Assembly (NCBI GenBank): GCA_023267855.1
Contig: JALNLN010000004.1
Span: 1 to 64,000, forward strand
Reading direction: 5' to 3'
DNA length: 64,000 nucleotides
DNA from: Candidatus Geocrenenecus dongiae
GTDB taxonomy: Archaea > Thermoproteota > Nitrososphaeria_A > Caldarchaeales > Wolframiiraptoraceae
In this document: positions 1 to 8,412 of the stretch, piece by piece
How the letters are laid out: the number at the start of each line of letters is the position of its first letter
How positions within the stretch are numbered: the first letter of the stretch is position 1
Notes under the pieces: generated by a model
What the model was told of the DNA's origin: nothing
What the model saw: only the letters and a program-made list of their open reading frames with translations
The model's database searches: none
Program-made: the position numbers and the translations under genes

Positions 1-2
1 GG

Positions 3-251
3 AAAAGTGTTGTACAGGTAGTTTTAAGCTGGGTTACTAGGTGGCCTAACGTGGTAGCTATACCTGGAGTTAAACGAGTAGAACATGTTCTAGACATAGT
101 TGGTGCAGCTGGTCTAAAGCTTAGTGACGATGAATTGAAAATTATAGAAGCTGAGCTAGAGAAACTGAGTTCAGGTAGATTAACGTGGATCGTGAACCTC
201 CTGAAGAATTATCTTGCAATAAAGTTATCCGAGAAAAAACTTGAAGAATAG
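3..251 (+). CDS. Aldo/keto reductase, C-terminal fragment cut by the window edge
   Basis: The frame is open from base 3 to the stop at 249-251, so only the last 82 residues are in the window. The visible part has the closing pattern of the NADPH-dependent aldo/keto reductase barrel: a helix ending in a SWVTRWPNVVAIPG-type strand, then GVKRVEHV with the basic residue that contacts the cofactor phosphate in the family, then the LSDDELKIIEAEL helix. The catalytic Asp/Tyr/Lys/His residues lie upstream of the window. A GTG at 51 could be mistaken for a start, but the homologous reading frame continues upstream of it. The substrate cannot be inferred. Confidence 0.8.
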   Translation, partial: KSVVQVVLSWVTRWPNVVAIPGVKRVEHVLDIVGAAGLKLSDDELKIIEAELEKLSSGRLTWIVNLLKNYLAIKLSEKKLEE

Positions 252-312
252 GTGTCTATAGTTTCTTCCATAATGATTTAACATTAAAATAATTGTTGTG
301 ACGATTATTTAT

Positions 313-381
313 CTGGCTGGCGATGAAGAATTTGCCGAGTACGGAGATGTGAAGAATTTAAGCCCTCTCTGAGCCAGCCGA
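313..381 (+). ncRNA. Candidate small structured RNA (C/D-box-like), weakly supported
   Basis: The 171-base gap between two genes contains a perfect 7-bp G+C-rich inverted repeat, GGCTGGC (315-321) and GCCAGCC (373-379), in an otherwise AT-rich spacer. Directly inside it are GATGA (322-326) and CTGA (369-372), placed like the C and D boxes of an archaeal C/D guide RNA about 53 nt long. A C'-like GAGATGT lies at 344-350. The decamer TGAAGAATTT occurs twice inside (324-333 and 350-359). Against a classical guide RNA: the C box is imperfect (GCGATGA) and the stem is flush with the boxes, so the 3-nt bulge of a kink-turn is missing. It may simply be a hairpin element. Confidence 0.3.
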
Positions 382-422
382 TAACTAGAAGAACATTCTC
401 CAGAAATGCGTAGGTTTGAAGA

Positions 423-698
423 TTATCTTACTTCATTTATCTCTATTTCTTCTATGTTTTCACTGAGTGGATTTATTTTTGCAGAAACTTCGTAGAGTTT
501 TGTTTTGAATATATTTTTCTTTACCTGTATTCTTAGTCTTGCAATCCATTTTCCTCCATCTATGTAGGGTGTAAGCCATATACTATCTACCCAAGATTTC
601 TTGATTCTACCTCCGATTCTCTTCTCAGCTTCTTTCTCAACAATATTCTTTACGTCAGCCCATCCTAGAATTTTGTATTCCTCGATCATCTCCATCAA
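423..698 (-). CDS. Hypothetical small basic protein
   Basis: The protein has 91 residues and no signal peptide or membrane segment. An N-terminal helix of alternating charge (residues about 5-28) is followed by beta-rich sequence with the pattern WLTPYIDGGKWIARLRIQV. The shape, a helix and then several strands with conserved Trp/Gly, recalls small alpha+beta adaptor domains, but I do not recognise a family. It stands alone, divergent from the gene at 766. Two adjacent ATG codons (698 and 695) are possible starts. Codon use with AGA/AGG matches the neighbours, which supports a real gene. Confidence 0.5.
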   Translation of the reverse strand: MMEMIEEYKILGWADVKNIVEKEAEKRIGGRIKKSWVDSIWLTPYIDGGKWIARLRIQVKKNIFKTKLYEVSAKINPLSENIEEIEINEVR

Positions 699-765
699 GA
701 TACTCTAGATAGATGGTGAAATATGATTTTTATCCTAAGATTCTGAATTGTTCTAGGGGGTATTC

Positions 766-1341
766 GTGGGGAAAGATACTAAAGACATTACTATCTCAGG
801 ATACGTAGTATCAGTTGAGCCTGTTACTATTCGAGGCTTGTTAAACTATAGAGTTAGGATTGTTACACCTGGGATTCAATCTAAGATAGTTTATATGAGA
901 GAGTTTCCAGAAGGCTTGGAGATAGGGGTTTACGTAGATCTTAAAATTGTTTTGAGTAAGCAGACTGGAGAAGAGAAGTTAATCGTAGACGACATTATGT
1001 TCCAGAAGAATGTTCCAAAAATAATCCCAGTAGAAACAGTTATAGAAGAAGTTTCTAGAGGTGTTACGACAACGATCTCGTGTTGGAGGAGTGGAAGATA
1101 TCTAAGCATACCCGTAGAAGATGAAGAAATCTTAAAGAAGATTCCAGAAAACCTTCCAGCAAAAATGGTATGCCTCTTCATGGATACAGTTAAAGGTTTA
1201 AGACTTATCTCAGTATTCACAGAAAAAGAATATAGGGTACTTAACAGGATAAAAGAACTGGCGTGGAGCATAGATAGGCAGATAGAAGAATATGAGAAGA
1301 ACATAGATGACTATATGAAGAATATAATAGAATATGTGTAA
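766..1341 (+). CDS. Hypothetical protein with probable N-terminal OB-fold
   Basis: The protein has 191 residues and starts at a GTG, 8 bases after the G-rich AGGGGG at 755-760. Residues about 8-75 form a run of beta strands of OB-fold character (ISGYVVSVEPV, then a second strand, then GVYVDLKIVL, then EKLIVDDIMF). The middle is mixed, and the last 40 residues are a charged helix that looks like a coiled coil (RIKELAWSIDRQIEEYEKN). A nucleic-acid-binding role is an inference from fold only. The metallopeptidase-like gene begins 54 bases downstream on the same strand, so the two may be co-transcribed. I know of no named family. Confidence 0.6.
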   Translation: MGKDTKDITISGYVVSVEPVTIRGLLNYRVRIVTPGIQSKIVYMREFPEGLEIGVYVDLKIVLSKQTGEEKLIVDDIMFQKNVPKIIPVETVIEEVSRGVTTTISCWRSGRYLSIPVEDEEILKKIPENLPAKMVCLFMDTVKGLRLISVFTEKEYRVLNRIKELAWSIDRQIEEYEKNIDDYMKNIIEYV

Positions 1342-1395
1342 AACTTCTTCCCCAGAAAACTTATTACAAAACCTACTCTAAATCTTGTATCGTAG

Positions 1396-1800
1396 ATGAA
1401 AGTGAAGTATTCTCCTGCACCTGATCTAGAAGAACGCATAAAGAAAATTGTCAAGATCCTAAATCTCTCATACATAGATCCGGAGAGAGTTAGATGTGTC
1501 AGGAGTTACGGATCTAGCTCTAGATCTATATATGCTAGAATTCACGGTGTCTCAAGAGCGTTTCTAGTAGGTGTTGGTATGAAGCCCCACTACGTAGTAG
1601 AGTTTGTATCAGAGAATTTTGATAAACTTCCAGAGGATGAGAAGGACAAAGTACTGATTCACGAGCTTCTACATATACCGAAAACTTTCAGTGGAGGTTT
1701 ACTCTCACATAGGAGAGCAAATATAGAGAGGGAGGTAAAGATACTCTACAAGATACTAAGAGAATATGAAGAGCGTAATCGTCTATCTAAGAAATCTTGA
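1396..1800 (+). CDS. Putative zinc metallopeptidase (HELLH motif)
   Basis: The protein has 134 residues with a clear HELLH zincin motif at residues 89-93, followed by IPKTFSGGLLSH that supplies a likely third zinc ligand, His105. This layout (short protein, HExxH, Pro-Lys-Thr-Phe, Gly-Gly, then His) matches the small archaeal and phage putative metallopeptidase family. Glu90 would be the catalytic base. There is no signal peptide, so it is probably cytoplasmic. The substrate is unknown. Its 3' end overlaps the convergent TatD gene by 18 bases. Confidence 0.75.
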   Translation: MKVKYSPAPDLEERIKKIVKILNLSYIDPERVRCVRSYGSSSRSIYARIHGVSRAFLVGVGMKPHYVVEFVSENFDKLPEDEKDKVLIHELLHIPKTFSGGLLSHRRANIEREVKILYKILREYEERNRLSKKS

Positions 1801-2496
1801 GAAATTCTTCTCTACAATCTTCTCAACATACTCTGGATCTACATTTTTCACGTCAGCTATCTCTTTTACAAGATCTCTAACCATGAGTGGGTTTAGATTT
1901 ATTCCTCTGTAAAGATATGGCCCATCACTTTCCGTTAATATTATGTCTAGTTCTGCAGATTCAAGTATCTTTCTATGTTTTGGCTGTATCTTTATAGATG
2001 GATTTATTGAGATGAGGTATCCATTAGACCTTATCTCAGATAGGAGTTGTAGTGGACCATTATACCAGTGGAATAAGACGTTCTTAACATTATATTCTAA
2101 AACAATTTTGAAACACTCTTCCCAACTATCCAGAGCGTGGATATTCATCGGCATATGTTTCTCCACAGCCAGCTGGCAGAAGAACTCAAACAATTCTAGT
2201 TGTTTCTTAAATGAGCTACTTCTATAACGTTTATCTAAACCAACCTCTCCCAAACCTCTTACACCACCAGTATCGATTATTTCAATTATCTGCTCTAATT
2301 CATGTTCTCTGAGATCTTCCACATTCCATGGATGTATACCTATGAATGGGATTATGTTTTGGAATTTCTTAGAAATTTCAATATTCTTGATACTGCTTTC
2401 CAAGTCTTCTGCAACACCTACTATCAAGATTTCTTTAAACATCTGTACTTCATCTACACTGTATCCATAGATGTGGCAGTGGGAGTCTATAAGCAT
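1783..2496 (-). CDS. TatD-family metal-dependent hydrolase
   Basis: The protein has 237 residues and begins MLIDSHCHIY, the metal-binding HxH (His6, His8) of the amidohydrolase-like TatD barrel. Other expected ligands follow in order: His55 (GIHPW), Glu84 (GEVGLD), His120 (NIHALD), His143 (VLFHWYNG) and Asp191 (LTESDGPYL). All catalytic positions are present, so it should be active. TatD proteins act as Mg-dependent DNases or phosphodiesterases; the archaeal subgroup is not defined. It converges on the metallopeptidase gene and overlaps it by 18 bases. Confidence 0.88.
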   Translation of the reverse strand: MLIDSHCHIYGYSVDEVQMFKEILIVGVAEDLESSIKNIEISKKFQNIIPFIGIHPWNVEDLREHELEQIIEIIDTGGVRGLGEVGLDKRYRSSSFKKQLELFEFFCQLAVEKHMPMNIHALDSWEECFKIVLEYNVKNVLFHWYNGPLQLLSEIRSNGYLISINPSIKIQPKHRKILESAELDIILTESDGPYLYRGINLNPLMVRDLVKEIADVKNVDPEYVEKIVEKNFSRFLR

Positions 2497-2555
2497 CGAG
2501 AAATGTATATGAGAACCTTTCTATAAATTTATGTTATCTCTGGAAGTGAAGATGT

Positions 2556-3632
2556 TTGTATGATTATGCTGTTCTAGGTATGGGTGTTGTTGGATTAGCA
2601 GTAAGCATCCGTCTCTCCTCACATGGATATAAAACTATACTGATTGGAGAAAGCAAATCTGCATCAACATCTTCAGCAGGAGTAATCACAGTCCAGTTAG
2701 AAAACATACAAGACATACTACTAGTCAAGAAGAACATAGAGATAATCGAGGAATTTCTAGAAAAGTACGGAGGGGAAGATGCAGGAATCGTTGGAAGAGA
2801 GTTCATATCTATAGAGAATCTAGAAGATGCAGAAGAAAGTAGAAACTTGCTGGAGAAAGCAGGGGTAAGGTTTAAACAACTAGCTTCTAAAGAAGCTTTA
2901 GAGGTTTGGCCATACTTTAACATCTCTGAAGATGAGATTGTTACACATACTTTTGAAGACATGTCTATAGAAGCGGAAAAATTCATAGAGTATTTGTTGA
3001 AGATAGCTAGAGAGAATGACGTAGAATTAAAGATTTCGAAAGTTTTACAAGTAAAGTTGGATGAAACTCCAGAGATAGTTCTTGAAGATCACTCCACCCT
3101 AAATTCTCAAACAGTTATACTATGTCTTGGAGCTTGGACAAGAAAGTTCTTAGAAAATCTAGGAATCTTCATACCCATAGTTACCTTATGTTGCCCTGCA
3201 TATAGATTCAGAGTCAAAGAGAAGATAACAGCATTCGCAGATGAAGTCTATGAAAGCTATTGGAGACCTGGATTCAGCAATACAATCGTTGGCGGTGGGT
3301 ATCATGCAGAGATAGTAAATGATCCAAGAGACTTCTTTAAAAAACCTCCAGAGAAATTTAGGAGAAGTGCAGAAAAATTATTGAAAGAAAGAGTAAAGAT
3401 GGATGTAGAGTTTATTGAAGAATGGACTGGACCGTGTAGTGTAACACCAGACCTGGATCCAGTAATCGATAAGATTCCTGGGAGCAGTATCTTTTTTGTA
3501 GATGGTTTGAGAGGGTACGGTTTTATGAGAGGTATGACGATTGGCTACCTACTCGCAGACGTACTAGTAGGTAGAGAATCTCCAGAAAACATAGAAAGAT
3601 ATAGCTTACGTAGATTTCAAGGATTACTGTAG
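2556..3632 (+). CDS. FAD-dependent oxidoreductase (DAO family)
   Basis: The protein has 358 residues and a TTG start giving MYDYAVLGMGVVGLA, which contains the GxGxxG dinucleotide-binding turn at once. The order of features (N-terminal Rossmann motif, a SSAGVIT segment near the isoalloxazine, VILCLGAWTRKF in the middle, and a C-terminal LRGYGFMRGMTIGYLLAD) is that of glycine/sarcosine/D-amino acid oxidase-like flavoproteins. It probably oxidises an amino or imino acid using FAD. It converges with the aminotransferase gene and overlaps it by 9 bases. The exact substrate cannot be read from the sequence. Confidence 0.85.
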   Translation: MYDYAVLGMGVVGLAVSIRLSSHGYKTILIGESKSASTSSAGVITVQLENIQDILLVKKNIEIIEEFLEKYGGEDAGIVGREFISIENLEDAEESRNLLEKAGVRFKQLASKEALEVWPYFNISEDEIVTHTFEDMSIEAEKFIEYLLKIARENDVELKISKVLQVKLDETPEIVLEDHSTLNSQTVILCLGAWTRKFLENLGIFIPIVTLCCPAYRFRVKEKITAFADEVYESYWRPGFSNTIVGGGYHAEIVNDPRDFFKKPPEKFRRSAEKLLKERVKMDVEFIEEWTGPCSVTPDLDPVIDKIPGSSIFFVDGLRGYGFMRGMTIGYLLADVLVGRESPENIERYSLRRFQGLL

Positions 3633-4799
3633 TACTTGTTTCAAAGCTTCTAAGCTTTCAGCTAGATGAGATGTAGCACATGAGAAAGAGAATCTAATAT
3701 ATTCTTTAGAATTCGGTCCAAATTCTGATCCAGGCGTACTCCCAATACCGAATTTCAGTAAATAGTTTGTCATGGCCCAATCACTTCTAACACCATTCTC
3801 ATCTCTCCAATCATCACTTATCCTACACCATATGTAGAACGCACCTTTAGGCTTGAAAGGTTTAAGAGATTTAAGCTTACTTGTTACATCGTATATCATA
3901 TCTCTCCTACGCTGGTACTCTCTCCTCATTTCTTCTATATAGTCTCGAGGGCCTCGGAGAGCTGCAAGTGCACCATACTGTGCAACGGAATTTACACCAT
4001 TTATAGTACATCTTAGAAGCTTCTTTCCTCTCTCAATTATCTTTTCTATATTTGTTACTATGTACCCTATTCTTAACCCACTCATAGCGAAACTTTTTGA
4101 TGCAGAGAAGATTGTTATCGTTCTATCTTCTGCACCTGCTAAAGATCCTATACTTACATGTCTGAGCCCATCATATATTATGTGTTCATATGCTTCATCA
4201 CTAACGATATAGAGGTTTTTTCTAATAGCTATTTCTACGATTTCTTCTAGAATCTTCTGTGGATAGACTGCGCCTGTCGGGTTGTGTGGAGTATTTATGA
4301 AGATAGCTTTGGTTTTAGATGTTACTAAGTTCTCTACATCTACTGGATCATAAACAAAATCGTTTTCAGGCTTTAGTACACATCTTACAGGAATGCCTCC
4401 AGCTAGCTTAACGTTATCTGCAATCTCAGTCCACATGGGATCTGGAATTATAACTTCATCGCCGGGAAGTAGTAGAGCTCTAAAGGTAACATACAAACCA
4501 TGCATGGCCCCATTAGTTACCAAGACATAATCAGATCCTTTGAGAGGTATTTTATTTTCTTCAACAACTTTCTGGTGTATTGCTTCTCTTAAAGGTCTTA
4601 TTCCAATAGATTCAGTATAATGTGTGTATCCTTTCATTAAGGCATCTATCATAGCATCTCTAACATGTGGAGGGATATCGAAAGAAGGATCTCCAGATTC
4701 AAGTCTATAAACTTTCTTACCTTCAGATTGGAGTTTCAGTAATTTATCTCTAATAGCTACTATTCCTCCAAAAGAAATCTCATCAACTATTGATTTCAT
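3624..4799 (-). CDS. Class I/II PLP-dependent aminotransferase
   Basis: The protein has 391 residues, the normal length for fold-type I aminotransferases. PLP-binding residues are visible: Asn173 (PHNPTG), Asp201 and Tyr204 (SDEAYEH), Lys235 in SASKSFAMSGLRIGY that forms the Schiff base, and the C-terminal Arg in YIRFSFS that binds the substrate carboxylate. The N-terminal LESGDPSFDIP is typical of the aspartate/aromatic aminotransferase subgroup Igamma. Donor and acceptor are uncertain. An AT-rich promoter region (4800-4926) separates it from uS10 on the same strand. Confidence 0.92.
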   Translation of the reverse strand: MKSIVDEISFGGIVAIRDKLLKLQSEGKKVYRLESGDPSFDIPPHVRDAMIDALMKGYTHYTESIGIRPLREAIHQKVVEENKIPLKGSDYVLVTNGAMHGLYVTFRALLLPGDEVIIPDPMWTEIADNVKLAGGIPVRCVLKPENDFVYDPVDVENLVTSKTKAIFINTPHNPTGAVYPQKILEEIVEIAIRKNLYIVSDEAYEHIIYDGLRHVSIGSLAGAEDRTITIFSASKSFAMSGLRIGYIVTNIEKIIERGKKLLRCTINGVNSVAQYGALAALRGPRDYIEEMRREYQRRRDMIYDVTSKLKSLKPFKPKGAFYIWCRISDDWRDENGVRSDWAMTNYLLKFGIGSTPGSEFGPNSKEYIRFSFSCATSHLAESLEALKQVLQ

Positions 4800-4926
4800 T
4801 TTAGCAGATTTTAAGATAACCTTTTATATTAACTTTTTTCCTTAAAATTCTATAAAAGTATGTCTGAAAAAGTTGTTTAGCAAGCATATCATAGTCAAAT
4901 TGACAAAACGTTTTTAAGATACGGTT

Positions 4927-5253
4927 TTATCGGACAATCATTTCTACGGCGACATCTTCAGGTATCTGGATACGCATAATAGCTCTCATTACACGTTGAT
5001 CTGTAATCTGTAGATCTATAAGCCTCCTATATATTCTAAGTTCATGCTTCCTCCAAGTCTTCGTTCCTTCACCACACGGAGATTTTCTTACAGGAACTAT
5101 AAGCCTCTTTCTAGGTAGCGGTATCGGACCAGAGATCTTAGTACCAGTCTTTATAGCTATGTCTTTAATCTCAGCGCACACTCTCTCAATCTTTTCCAAG
5201 TCTATACTCGTCAACTTTATCCTAACATTAGTAGGCGCAGGCATATCTTCCAA
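4927..5253 (-). CDS. rps10: 30S ribosomal protein uS10
   Basis: The protein has up to 108 residues. The core VRIKLTSIDLEKIERVC, the loop GPIPLPRKRLIVPVRKSPCGEGTKTW and the RIYRRLIDLQ segment are diagnostic for archaeal/eukaryal uS10, a head protein of the small subunit. The longest frame starts at a TTG (5253); an ATG at 5244 would give MPAPTNVRIKL and is equally plausible. In many archaea this gene follows that for elongation factor 1A; here nothing lies upstream on the same strand and aRF1 is divergent, so it appears to have its own promoter. Confidence 0.95.
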   Translation of the reverse strand: MEDMPAPTNVRIKLTSIDLEKIERVCAEIKDIAIKTGTKISGPIPLPRKRLIVPVRKSPCGEGTKTWRKHELRIYRRLIDLQITDQRVMRAIMRIQIPEDVAVEMIVR

Positions 5254-5342
5254 ACTTTTTAAAGAAGGTCTAATTAATAAACTTCTAGCAATAAAGTTAG
5301 AGAGAAGGTATCTGGGAAAGATAGAGCCAAATAGACTCGATC

Positions 5343-5362
5343 AACATAGTTGACGCTATGTT
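5343..5362. repeat. Short perfect inverted repeat between uS10 and aRF1 genes
   Basis: AACATAG (5343-5349) and CTATGTT (5356-5362) are exact reverse complements around a 6-base loop. It lies in the divergent region between the ribosomal protein and release factor genes. It could be an operator or a weak hairpin in the aRF1 leader. Seven base pairs in an AT-rich spacer can also occur by chance. Confidence 0.3.
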
Positions 5363-5501
5363 TTAAATTCTCTATTTTTATTGAAAGGGTTATTAAGTAG
5401 AAGTTGATATTTTCTTTAGAAAGGATGGATTTAGCATGTTTAATGGAAACTCTACTTCTCAGAGAATTATAGTTGAGAGCTTTTGACTAAAGTTTCTAGC
5501 T

Positions 5502-5508
5502 GGAGGTG
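5502..5508 (+). promoter_or_regulatory. Shine-Dalgarno site that fixes the aRF1 start
   Basis: GGAGGTG lies 9 bases before ATG 5518. A GTG at 5506 is in the same frame and would add four residues, but it sits inside this site, so ATG 5518 is the better start. Confidence 0.7.
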
Positions 5509-5517
5509 TATTTATAC

Positions 5518-6783
5518 ATGGAGTTGAAGACTATTAAGAAAGACTCTGTGACATTGTATCGTTTTAAGAAATTTATTAAGGAACTTGAATCTAAAGAGGG
5601 ACGTGGAACAGAGTTGATTTCTCTCTACATACCTCCAGGTAAACCAATCTCTGATGTAATAGGATATCTCAGACAAGAATATTCTACGGCTTCAAACATA
5701 AAATCTAAGAGCACTAGGAAGAATGTACAAGATGCTATCGAGAGCGCTATACAGAGATTGAAATTATTTGATAGAGCTGGACCGACAGGATTGGTAATAT
5801 TTAGTGGTGCGATACCCCAAAATGGTCCTGGAAAAGAAAAGATAGAAGTTTACCACATAATTCCACCTGAACCCATAGAAATATTCCTTTATAGGTGTGA
5901 TAGCAAGTTCTATCTCGAACCCCTCAAAGAATTATTAAAAGAAAAAGATGTCTACGGAATACTCGTTATAGATAATGAAGAAGCAGCTGTAGCTGTGGTG
6001 AGAGGGAGGAGGATAGTTGAATTGAAGAAATTTACTTCAGGTGTTCCTGGGAAGCATAGAGCTGGAGGACAGTCTGCACGCAGATTCGAGAGACTTAGAG
6101 AGATGAGTTTGAATGAGTATTATAAGAGAGTTGGAGAACATGCAAATGAAATATTCCTTCAATATCCTGAGATAAAAGGAGTGATACTTGCTGGTCCAGG
6201 ACCCACGAAGGAAGTTTTCGCTGAAGGAGAATACTTACACTATACTTTTAGAGACAAAATACACATAGTTGATACATCTTATTCAGGTGAGGAAGGTGTT
6301 AGAGAAGCTTTACAGAAAGCTAGAGATATCTTGAAAGAACTTAGAATGATTGAAGAGCAAGATCTTGTAAGGAAGTTTATGAGCGAGTTATCTTCAGAGA
6401 ATCCTGGCGTAGTTTATGGTGAGAAAGATGTTATGGAAGCTCTTAAATCTAGAACTGTAGAAATACTCTTAGTCTCAGAAGATCTAGATAGAGTACAAGT
6501 GGAGATAAAGTGCACATACTGTGGTGAAAACTATACACACATTCTTAATGAAGACGAGCTTACACAAAAGGTTCCTGAAATTCTTTCTAAACCATGTCCT
6601 AAATGTGGTCAGAATACTCTACAACTTGTTCAGCAGAAACTTATGGTAGATGTATGGATAGAAGAAGGAGAGAAAGCACAAGCACGTGTAGAGCTAATTT
6701 CATCTAGCCATGAAGAAGGAGAAATCTTAAGAAAAGCTTTTGGAGGTGTTGCAGGTCTACTTAAGGGAAGAAATCTAAGTTAA
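5518..6783 (+). CDS. prf1: Peptide chain release factor aRF1
   Basis: The protein has 421 residues from ATG 5518. Domain 1 carries the NIKS stop-codon recognition motif (about residue 60) and domain 2 carries GGQ (about residue 184, in AGGQSARRFERLRE), which triggers peptidyl-tRNA hydrolysis. Domain 3 contains a CTYCGENY...CPKCGQN zinc-binding minidomain, as in many archaeal and eukaryal class I factors. It reads all three stop codons on the ribosome and hands over to ABCE1 for recycling. It ends in a 4-base convergent overlap with the acetyltransferase gene. Pelota, its paralogue for stalled ribosomes, is encoded at 54850. Confidence 0.97.
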   Translation: MELKTIKKDSVTLYRFKKFIKELESKEGRGTELISLYIPPGKPISDVIGYLRQEYSTASNIKSKSTRKNVQDAIESAIQRLKLFDRAGPTGLVIFSGAIPQNGPGKEKIEVYHIIPPEPIEIFLYRCDSKFYLEPLKELLKEKDVYGILVIDNEEAAVAVVRGRRIVELKKFTSGVPGKHRAGGQSARRFERLREMSLNEYYKRVGEHANEIFLQYPEIKGVILAGPGPTKEVFAEGEYLHYTFRDKIHIVDTSYSGEEGVREALQKARDILKELRMIEEQDLVRKFMSELSSENPGVVYGEKDVMEALKSRTVEILLVSEDLDRVQVEIKCTYCGENYTHILNEDELTQKVPEILSKPCPKCGQNTLQLVQQKLMVDVWIEEGEKAQARVELISSSHEEGEILRKAFGGVAGLLKGRNLS

Positions 6784-7268
6784 GGTGCAGGCTTAGTCTC
6801 TTTTGCATATACACTGAAGATGGGTCTGAACCCAAACTTCTGGTAAAATGAAACAGCTATAGTGTTTAAGGATGGAAAGCTTACAGTTATGAAGCTTACC
6901 CTATCTTTTAATTTCTCCATAGCGTACTCCAGCATTTTCTTACCAATACCCATACGTCTATACTGTGGAAGTAGATAGAATTCCTGTATCTGACCTTCAA
7001 GTGGAGGATCATAGAAGACTCTATCAATGAAGCCAGCTTTCAAGACCCCTACAACCCGTCCTTCATGTTCAGCTACAATTACTAAAGAATCTCTAGATTC
7101 TATGGCCTTCTTCATATACTCTCTACAAGCTTCTTCTATATTCTGGACGTTCTTGAGCAGTGGATCGAACTCTTCATTCAGTCTTTTAAGTCTTACAACT
7201 AGCCGAGTAACTTGGTCTAGATCTTTCTCTACAGCTTCTCTTAGAATAACCTCTCCCATACGCAACAC
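6780..7268 (-). CDS. GNAT-family N-acetyltransferase
   Basis: The protein has 162 residues. The acetyl-CoA-binding loop of the GNAT fold is clear as QYRRMGIGKKML (motif A, R/QxxGxG/A), preceded by the strand QEFYLLP and followed by NTIAVSFYQKFGFRP. It transfers an acetyl group to an amine; the acceptor is unknown. A GTG start (7268) lies 7 bases after GAGGA; an internal ATG at 7259 would be 3 residues shorter. It is a single gene converging on aRF1. Confidence 0.88.
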   Translation of the reverse strand: MLRMGEVILREAVEKDLDQVTRLVVRLKRLNEEFDPLLKNVQNIEEACREYMKKAIESRDSLVIVAEHEGRVVGVLKAGFIDRVFYDPPLEGQIQEFYLLPQYRRMGIGKKMLEYAMEKLKDRVSFITVSFPSLNTIAVSFYQKFGFRPIFSVYAKETKPAP

Positions 7269-7380
7269 ATAACATTCCTCGACAATCTTATTAATAAAGT
7301 CTTACTAGCACATATTCGAAGAATATTTACATTAGTAGTTATTAGTTTCTTTCTAGATTGTATCTGCAGGGTTTCCTAAT

Positions 7381-8283
7381 ATGAGTGTAAAAGAAATTTC
7401 AGAACACATATACATGATCGATTCTCTTGCATTAGGTATTGAAAAATTTGTCGCCGTTTATCTTGTTGTCGGAGAGGAGAAGAATGTATTGATAGATACT
7501 AGCTATGCTTCATCTTTCCATGTAGTAACAGATTGTTTAAGAGAAGTTGGGTTGAAGCCTGCGGATATAGACTATGTTGTTCCAACCCACCTACACCTAG
7601 ATCATTCTGGAAGTACTTCTAAGTTCGTATCCATATCTAGCAACATTATGGTTTACTGTCACCCTAAAGCTGTCAAACATTTAGTAGACCCCAGCAAGCT
7701 CAAAACAAGTGTAAGAGAGATTTACGGGGAATATGCTACGTTATTTGGAGAAGTAGAACCAATTCCAGAAAAGAATATTAAAAGTGTTGAAGATGGTGAA
7801 GAACTGGATCTCGGAGACATTACATTAAGATTTATACATACCACTGGACATGCTCCGCATCACATCTCTGTATATGTAGAAGAAGAAGGAGCACTAATTA
7901 CTGGAGATGCTCTATCAATCGAGCATCCAGATTATCCATCTAGATTCCCAACAACCCCGCCTCCAAGCTACAATCACATAGAAGCCATCAACAGTCTAAA
8001 GAAACTCTCCAAGCTTAAACCTAAAATCATTCTAAAACCCCATTTCGGTGAAAAAATACCAACATCCAATTATTTTGAAGAAGAGATAAGAATCCTGGAA
8101 GAATGGAAGAATAATGTTGAATCATCCATAAACATGGAGCCAGAAGCAGCGTTTGAAGAAATACTAAGAAAATACTCTGAGAAGATGAACATTAAGCTAG
8201 AAGAGATTCCCTACCATTTTCTTATAACTCTTAAACTATCTTTCCTAGGCATGAGGAAATATTTATCTAGACAAGAATTATGA
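7381..8283 (+). CDS. Metallo-beta-lactamase-fold hydrolase
   Basis: The protein has 300 residues. The metal-binding motif THLHLDHSG (HxHxDH) occurs near residue 70, a second His lies in HTTGHAPHH near 158, Asp in ITGDAL near 179 and a terminal His in LKPHFGE near 222. All ligands of a binuclear metal centre are present. The layout resembles glyoxalase II-like and general MBL hydrolases. There is no signal peptide. A spacer of 129 bases separates it from malate dehydrogenase on the same strand; the functional link is open. Confidence 0.85.
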   Translation: MSVKEISEHIYMIDSLALGIEKFVAVYLVVGEEKNVLIDTSYASSFHVVTDCLREVGLKPADIDYVVPTHLHLDHSGSTSKFVSISSNIMVYCHPKAVKHLVDPSKLKTSVREIYGEYATLFGEVEPIPEKNIKSVEDGEELDLGDITLRFIHTTGHAPHHISVYVEEEGALITGDALSIEHPDYPSRFPTTPPPSYNHIEAINSLKKLSKLKPKIILKPHFGEKIPTSNYFEEEIRILEEWKNNVESSINMEPEAAFEEILRKYSEKMNIKLEEIPYHFLITLKLSFLGMRKYLSRQEL

Positions 8284-8412
8284 AGACGGTTTACAGAAAC
8301 TAGGTAATAAGAGAAAAATCGCTAAAAAGAATTCATGTCACTTCTACCTTCATGTTCTTTCTTAATATAGAAAGTTTATATTGTATTAAGAATATTTTAA
8401 AAGGATGTAAGA

